In this document: positions 59,540-64,000 of the stretch, piece after piece | How the letters are laid out: each line of letters opens with the position of its first letter | How positions within the stretch are numbered: position 1 is the stretch's first letter | DNA from: Thermostichus vulcanus str. 'Rupite' | GTDB taxonomy: Bacteria; Cyanobacteriota; Cyanobacteriia; Thermostichales; Thermostichaceae | Length of the DNA: 64,000 nucleotides | Assembly (NCBI RefSeq): GCF_022848905.1 | Contig: NZ_JAFIRA010000008.1 | Span: forward strand, 1 to 64,000 | Direction of reading: 5' to 3' | Made by a program: the position numbers and the translations under genes | Notes under the pieces: model-generated | What the model was told of the DNA's origin: nothing | Databases searched by the model: none | Seen by the model: only the letters and a program-made list of their open reading frames with translations

Positions 59540-62167
59540 ATGATGCCGAGTGGCTCTCACCCTTCCGCTAAGCCAGCGGCACACTCAGGGCAAGACCCTC
59601 CCCCTTCTTCCCAACCTGACGCCGCTCCTCCTGTCAAAGTTCGGGCAATGGTGACCGCGCCCTATGTCATCTTGCATGGGCACTTCTATCAGCCTCCCCG
59701 AGAGGATCCCAGCCTCAACCGCATTCAACGGCAGCCCAGCGCTAGCCCTTTTCACGACTGGAATGAGCGCATTCTGGCAGAGTGCTATCGTCCCAATGCC
59801 TTTGCCCGCATCCTCGATGATCAGGGGCAAGTGGTACGCATTGTTAACAACTATGAATATCTCAGTTTTAACTTTGGCCCTACCCTCCTCTCCTGGCTGG
59901 AACAGCAGGATATGGAAGTTTACCAGCGCATTCTGGCAGCGGATCGGCTGAGTGCGGAGCGACTCAACGGCCACGGTAATGCGATTGCCCAGGTGTACAA
60001 CCACATCATCCTGCCCCTGGCCAATGAGCGAGACAAGTACACCCAGATCCGCTGGGGCATTGCCGACTTTCAACACCGATTTGGGCGTTATCCGCAGGGT
60101 ATGTGGCTGGCGGAAACCGCCATTGATGCAGCGACAGTGGTTGCCTTGGTGGAGTGTGGGATCCGCTTTGTGATTTTGGCCCCTAGTCAAGCCCAGCGGA
60201 TTCGTCCTTTGGGGCAAAGCGAATGGATCGATGTCAGTCAAAACCAGATTGATCCGCGGCGGCCCTACCGTTGCTTTACGCCTGACCGCGATGGTTATCT
60301 GGATATTTTCTTCTTCGATGGCCCCATTTCCCGGGATCTCGGCTTCGGGGATATGGTCTACAGCAGCTATCACCTGGCAGAACGCTTTCATTCGGCTCTG
60401 CGCCCAGCCAAAGAAGGCAACTTGCTGCAGGAAGCTCTGCTGCTCAACTGTGCCACCGATGGCGAAACTTTTGGGCATCACAAGCGGGGCGTAGAACGCA
60501 CACTGGCCTATGCCTTTTGTGAAGAATTTCCGCGACGGGGTTGGCAAGTGGGGAACTACAGTCACTTCCTTAGCCAACATCCGCCTACTTGGGAAGTGCA
60601 ACTCAAACCCGTAACGGCTTGGAGCTGTGCCCATGGCGTGGGGCGCTGGTCCAGAGACTGCGGTTGTGGGGGGGGTGGAGGGTGGCATCAGCGCTGGCGG
60701 CAACCGCTGCGGGAATCCCTCAATTGGTTACGGGATCAGCTGGCGGAAATCTACGAGATGGAGGCCAAAGCTTATCTCCGGGATCCCTGGTTGGCGCGGG
60801 ATCGCTACATTGAGGTAATTCTAGAGCGGGAACGCTGTGATGCCTTTTTGCGAGAACACCAAAGCCACCGCCTCAGTGCTGAAGATCAAGTGGCAGTGTT
60901 GCGCCTTTTGGAGATGCAGCGCTACAGCCAGTTGATGTTTACCAGTTGTGGCTGGTTTTTTGAGGAGCTTTCCCGACCGGAGGGGGTACAGATCCTGCGC
61001 TATGCAGCCCGGGCCATTCAGTTGGCTGCTGAAGTGAGCCAGTTGAACCTAGAAGAGGAGTTTTTACATCGCTTGAGCAAAGCCCCCAGCAACGTCGACA
61101 CCTATAAAAATGGGGAGGGGGTGTATTGGGCCTTGGTTCGCCCCAGCTTGATCAGCCCCCATCGGCTGGTGGCTCAGCAGGCTATGGCTTCCATCTTCAA
61201 CGGGATCCCGCATCGACAAAGCGGATCCCATGGTTATGTGCTGGAGCAAGTGGATCGGGAGCGGCTGCAACTGGGGGCATCGACCCTAACCATTGGGCGG
61301 GTCAAGCTCACCTATCCCACCACGCGGGAGGAACATGATCTGATCTATGCCGTGCTCCATATTGGCGGCTGGGACTTTCAGTGTGGCGTAAAGTCCTTTG
61401 CCGGTCGGCGCGCCTATGAACAGTTAAAAACCCGTTTGCTGTCGGGATCCCAGAGTCGGGTGCAGTTGATTTTGTTACTGCAAGAGTTGTTTGGGCCAGA
61501 AACGTTTGATCTCAATACCCTGACCGATGAAGATCGGCAGCAGATGATGCGCTGGCTTACCCAGGATACCCTGACCCGCCTGGCCCAGCTTTATCGCCAA
61601 ACCTATCTAGACAACTATGGAGTCTTGATGGCTTTCCGTGCCGATGGCCTGCCGATCCCGGAGGAGTTGTTGGCAGCAGCCCAGATCACCCTTAACCAAC
61701 GCCTTCTGGCCAGTTTGCGGGCGATGGAAATGGAAGAGGGCAAACGGGATCACTTGATGGAACTGCGGGCTATTGCCCAGGAAGCAGAGCAACTGGGATG
61801 CCAGTTGCGGCGAGAAGAAGCAGCCCATGCCCTGGATCGGCTCCTCCATCGGGGAATGTGGCATTTGGCCCACGCCTTTGACCCCGAAACCTTTAGCGAG
61901 CACCTTTACAATCTGGAGGAGTGGCTGCAACTGGCAGCAGATCTACGCCTACCGATTGCTATTGATCGGTTGCAGGAACTCTACTTAACTGGATTAGAAC
62001 GCCAGATCAGCCCCCGCTGTCCCGCTTGGCCGCAGGAAGAGTGTCAGGATATTTCTGCCGATAACCTACACCGCCTATTGCAGGTTGGACAACGGATTCG
62101 GGTCAACGTCAGCGCTTGGCTGCGTCATCTGCAACCGCAGCAGGGAGGGTTTAACCCTGATATATAG
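59540..62167 (+). CDS. GH57-type glycoside hydrolase with DUF3536 domain
   Basis: An 875-residue protein. The N-terminal GH57 (beta/alpha)7 barrel begins PYVILHGHFYQPPREDPSLNRIQRQPSASPFHDWNERI. The conserved catalytic-nucleophile region is MWLAETAIDAATVVALVECGIRFVILAPSQAQRI, with the Glu of the AET sequence, and FFFDGPISRDLGFGDMVYSS follows. Further on, WSRDCGCGGGGGWHQRWRQPLRESLNWLRDQLAEIYE marks the DUF3536 region. GH57 members act on alpha-glucans; the substrate here is unknown. There is no signal peptide, so it is cytoplasmic. ATG 59540 is used. A MarR gene lies convergent to it. Confidence 0.9.
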   Translation: MMPSGSHPSAKPAAHSGQDPPPSSQPDAAPPVKVRAMVTAPYVILHGHFYQPPREDPSLNRIQRQPSASPFHDWNERILAECYRPNAFARILDDQGQVVRIVNNYEYLSFNFGPTLLSWLEQQDMEVYQRILAADRLSAERLNGHGNAIAQVYNHIILPLANERDKYTQIRWGIADFQHRFGRYPQGMWLAETAIDAATVVALVECGIRFVILAPSQAQRIRPLGQSEWIDVSQNQIDPRRPYRCFTPDRDGYLDIFFFDGPISRDLGFGDMVYSSYHLAERFHSALRPAKEGNLLQEALLLNCATDGETFGHHKRGVERTLAYAFCEEFPRRGWQVGNYSHFLSQHPPTWEVQLKPVTAWSCAHGVGRWSRDCGCGGGGGWHQRWRQPLRESLNWLRDQLAEIYEMEAKAYLRDPWLARDRYIEVILERERCDAFLREHQSHRLSAEDQVAVLRLLEMQRYSQLMFTSCGWFFEELSRPEGVQILRYAARAIQLAAEVSQLNLEEEFLHRLSKAPSNVDTYKNGEGVYWALVRPSLISPHRLVAQQAMASIFNGIPHRQSGSHGYVLEQVDRERLQLGASTLTIGRVKLTYPTTREEHDLIYAVLHIGGWDFQCGVKSFAGRRAYEQLKTRLLSGSQSRVQLILLLQELFGPETFDLNTLTDEDRQQMMRWLTQDTLTRLAQLYRQTYLDNYGVLMAFRADGLPIPEELLAAAQITLNQRLLASLRAMEMEEGKRDHLMELRAIAQEAEQLGCQLRREEAAHALDRLLHRGMWHLAHAFDPETFSEHLYNLEEWLQLAADLRLPIAIDRLQELYLTGLERQISPRCPAWPQEECQDISADNLHRLLQVGQRIRVNVSAWLRHLQPQQGGFNPDI

Positions 62168-62196
62168 GTGCACCCCCCTCCAAAATCCTTGAAAAC

Positions 62197-62709
62197 TCAA
62201 AAAACAGAGTGCAACCGTTGCAGGGCGGTTTGGATCTGGGCAATCTCCGAGGGATCCAACTTTTGGAAGCGCTCTTTCAAATAGGCAATGTGGACGGGGA
62301 AAATGTCCTCAAACAGTTTTTCGCCTGCCTCTGTTAGCACGATCTTGAAGCAGCGGCGATTCTCGGGGGGTACTTCGCGGCGCACCAAGCCCTTTTGCTC
62401 GAGGCGATCCACAATGCCCGTCAGGGTACCTTTGGTAACCAAGGTTTTCTTGGCCAAAACGTTCATGGTCATGCCGGGAGTGTTGCCGAGGGTAACCAAC
62501 ACATCAAACTGTGGAGAGGTTAGCCCCATTTGCCGAATATGCACTCCAGAATAATTTTCAAAGGCTTGATAGGCCCGTGCCAGATCTCGCAACAGCCCCA
62601 AGAAGGGTTCGCGGGCGGCCAGCACGGAGGGTTTGATAGGCTCGCTTTTCTTGCTGCTAGTGCCGCTTTTTTGGGTGCGGGGGGAGCGAGTGGCAGTGGT
62701 GGTGGGCAT
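62197..62709 (-). CDS. MarR-family transcriptional regulator
   Basis: A 170-residue winged-helix regulator with an N-terminal basic, Ser/Thr-rich tail (about 1-30). The MarR core reads YQAFENYSGVHIRQMGLTSPQFDVLVTLGNTPGMTMNVLAKKTLVTKGTLTGIVDRLEQKGLVRREVPPENRRCFKIVLTEAGEKLFEDIFPVHIAYL; the recognition helix is in VTKGTLTGIVDRLEQKGLV and the wing in RRCFKIVLT. Members bind small ligands or sense oxidants; the ligand is unknown. ATG 62709. It lies convergent to the GH57 gene; the moeA gene lies upstream on the same strand, 105 bp away. Confidence 0.9.
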   Translation of the reverse strand: MPTTTATRSPRTQKSGTSSKKSEPIKPSVLAAREPFLGLLRDLARAYQAFENYSGVHIRQMGLTSPQFDVLVTLGNTPGMTMNVLAKKTLVTKGTLTGIVDRLEQKGLVRREVPPENRRCFKIVLTEAGEKLFEDIFPVHIAYLKERFQKLDPSEIAQIQTALQRLHSVF

Positions 62710-62813
62710 AGTGAAGAGTCGGTGAGTCAGGCTAAACGATCGGGTACAGTCTTAACTCAATGATAGCCAACTCCAACATAGTCCTAATACAAAGTAAGCA
62801 TTTGCAGTCTCTT

Positions 62814-64000
62814 TCACGGCAGCCGTAACACCTGAACTGGCGACCCGGCAGGGATTTGAGTTGTGCCTATGGGTAGCACCGCCAAGCCATTGCATCCGGT
62901 CAGGTTCATTAAGTTACCAGAATTGTGACTGTTAGCGGGCTGAAACTGGGCCTGATCCGACTTAAGGTGCAATCTACCCCAGAGATAATGTTCGCGCTTG
63001 CCATCGGCATGAAGATCTTTAAGGCTGGTAGCTGAAATAACCTCTAAATAAGGTGGCAGGGATCCCCCTATTTTTCTGAGGGCGGGGTGCAAAAAGCGCC
63101 AAAAGGTAACCAAGGCAGAGACAGGGTTACCCGGCAGGCCAAAGTACAACTTGTCAGGGCCGTGCAGATTTGAAAACCGGGCCACCGTCAGCGGTTTGCC
63201 GGGTTTGATGGCCACGCTGCGAATAAAAATGGCTCCCCCGAGGTCTTCTAGCAACTGTTCTACGTAGTCAAAATCCCCCACCGACACGCCCCCGGAGGAA
63301 ATCACCACATCGGCAGCCCCGAGTGCCTGCTGCATGGTCTCCCGCAAAACCTGGGGGTGATCAGGCACAATGCCCAGTTTCACGGGGATCCCTCCCGCTG
63401 TCTGCACCAAAGCCGCTAAGCCGTATTGGTTGGAATCGACGATTTGCCCCGGCCCCGGTACCTGTTGGATCGGCACTAACTCATCCCCAGTTGAGAGGAT
63501 AGCCACCCTCGGTTGACGAAACACCGGCACCACCGCTTGCCGGAGGGCTGCCAAGACCGCCAGTTCCGCCCCTTCCAGCCGTTGCCCTCTTTCTAGGAGC
63601 GGATCCCCTTGCTGGGCAAAACTCCCCTGGGGCCGAACAAATTCACCCTGCTGTGGCTCCTTGAGAATCCGAACTTGTGCTTCTGATAGCCGCTGGGTGT
63701 ATTCCTGCATCACCACCGTATCGGCCCCGACGGGCAAGACCGAACCTGTGTAGAGGCGCACCGCCTGCCCGGGTTGCAGCTCCGTTGCGGGTGCTCTCCC
63801 GGCGGGAATTGTCTCACTCACCTGTAGATCACAAGGGATCCCCTGTTGCACATCGGCAAAGCGCACCCCATAGCCATCCATGCTGGAGGTGGGCTGAGCG
63901 GGAAAATCTTGCGGGCTACATAAGGTCTGACTGAGAATACGCCCTTGGGCGGATCCCAGCTCCACCCACTCCGTACCCAACGGCTGAACCGCTTGCAAAA
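62814..64000 (-). CDS. moeA: Molybdopterin molybdenumtransferase MoeA (N-terminus outside window)
   Basis: Inserts molybdate into molybdopterin to make the molybdenum cofactor. At least 394 residues are visible, and the start lies beyond 64000. The visible part begins VQPLGTEWVELGSAQGRILSQTLCSPQDFPAQPTSSMDGYGVRFADV. Other family blocks are GQAVRLYTGSVLPVGADTVVMQEYT, AILSTGDELVPIQQVPGPGQIVDSNQYGLAALVQTAG, VVISSGGVSVGDFDYVEQLLEDLGGAIFIRSVAIKPGKPLTVARF, FGLPGNPVSALVTF and the C-terminal domain IV. Molybdenum enzymes in the window (36009, 46342) would use its product. Confidence 0.93.
   Translation of the reverse strand, partial: LQAVQPLGTEWVELGSAQGRILSQTLCSPQDFPAQPTSSMDGYGVRFADVQQGIPCDLQVSETIPAGRAPATELQPGQAVRLYTGSVLPVGADTVVMQEYTQRLSEAQVRILKEPQQGEFVRPQGSFAQQGDPLLERGQRLEGAELAVLAALRQAVVPVFRQPRVAILSTGDELVPIQQVPGPGQIVDSNQYGLAALVQTAGGIPVKLGIVPDHPQVLRETMQQALGAADVVISSGGVSVGDFDYVEQLLEDLGGAIFIRSVAIKPGKPLTVARFSNLHGPDKLYFGLPGNPVSALVTFWRFLHPALRKIGGSLPPYLEVISATSLKDLHADGKREHYLWGRLHLKSDQAQFQPANSHNSGNLMNLTGCNGLAVLPIGTTQIPAGSPVQVLRLP

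Overview
The window is a 64-kb piece of a photosynthetic cyanobacterial chromosome. The evidence is psbU, apcF, ycf3, a psbA paralogue, Ycf33 and CRR7-type proteins, a BciB-type 8-vinyl reductase, a four-ACT aspartokinase, a DUF1818 protein and a GH57/DUF3536 protein. The palindrome GGGATCCC (core GGATCC) recurs through almost every gene, much as HIP1 (GCGATCGC) does in other cyanobacteria. Together with the gene set, this suggests a thermophilic Synechococcus of the hot-spring (Yellowstone JA-type, Thermostichus) lineage. That placement is inference; no rRNA gene is present to confirm it.

Layout. 1-7.8 kb: a cut-off ORF, a secreted metallophosphoesterase, an M48-like membrane protein whose zinc site is gone, typA, a decayed Rpn-type nuclease gene and psbU. 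8-14.4 kb: gcvP, a tnpB-only IS200/IS605-type element, a 59-codon zinc-ribbon ORF directly behind apcF in the same frame, and truB. 14.4-26 kb: an EamA permease, trpS, a CRR7-like gene, ycf3, gatC, an FHA-DEP gene, an orphan BMP-family permease, a tandem Usp, a beta-barrel protein, ycf33 coupled to a PCP_red-domain gene, an M50-like protein with an altered HExxH motif, and lysC. 26-31 kb: a FAD oxidoreductase downstream of a strongly divergent D1 (psbA) gene, a branched-chain aminotransferase and a tnpB fragment. 31-44 kb: fabG, a methyltransferase, era, a SpoIID protein, DUF1818, a xanthine-dehydrogenase-type FAD subunit beside a complete BMP-family ABC importer, a MoxR ATPase, an Rrf2 regulator and an S1-domain protein. 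44-64 kb: a coiled-coil protein with 66-bp repeats and a distant paralogue at 57.7 kb, bciB, a sulfite-oxidase-like enzyme, a LuxR-type response regulator, an RNase II-family enzyme, a small nuclease/repair/decay zone (HsdR_N-like, ogt, frameshifted Uma2), phosphoketolase, mraY, an orphan substrate-binding protein, a GH57 protein, a MarR regulator and moeA running off the end.

Most genes are housekeeping. The items most worth attention are the D1 variant, which has lost several Mn-cluster, chlorophyll and quinone-site residues, with an FAD oxidoreductase gene 125 bp behind it; two membrane proteases with damaged metal motifs; the apcF/zinc-ribbon same-frame pair; and the GGATCC-family repeat, whose absence from the IS element marks it as later-acquired DNA.
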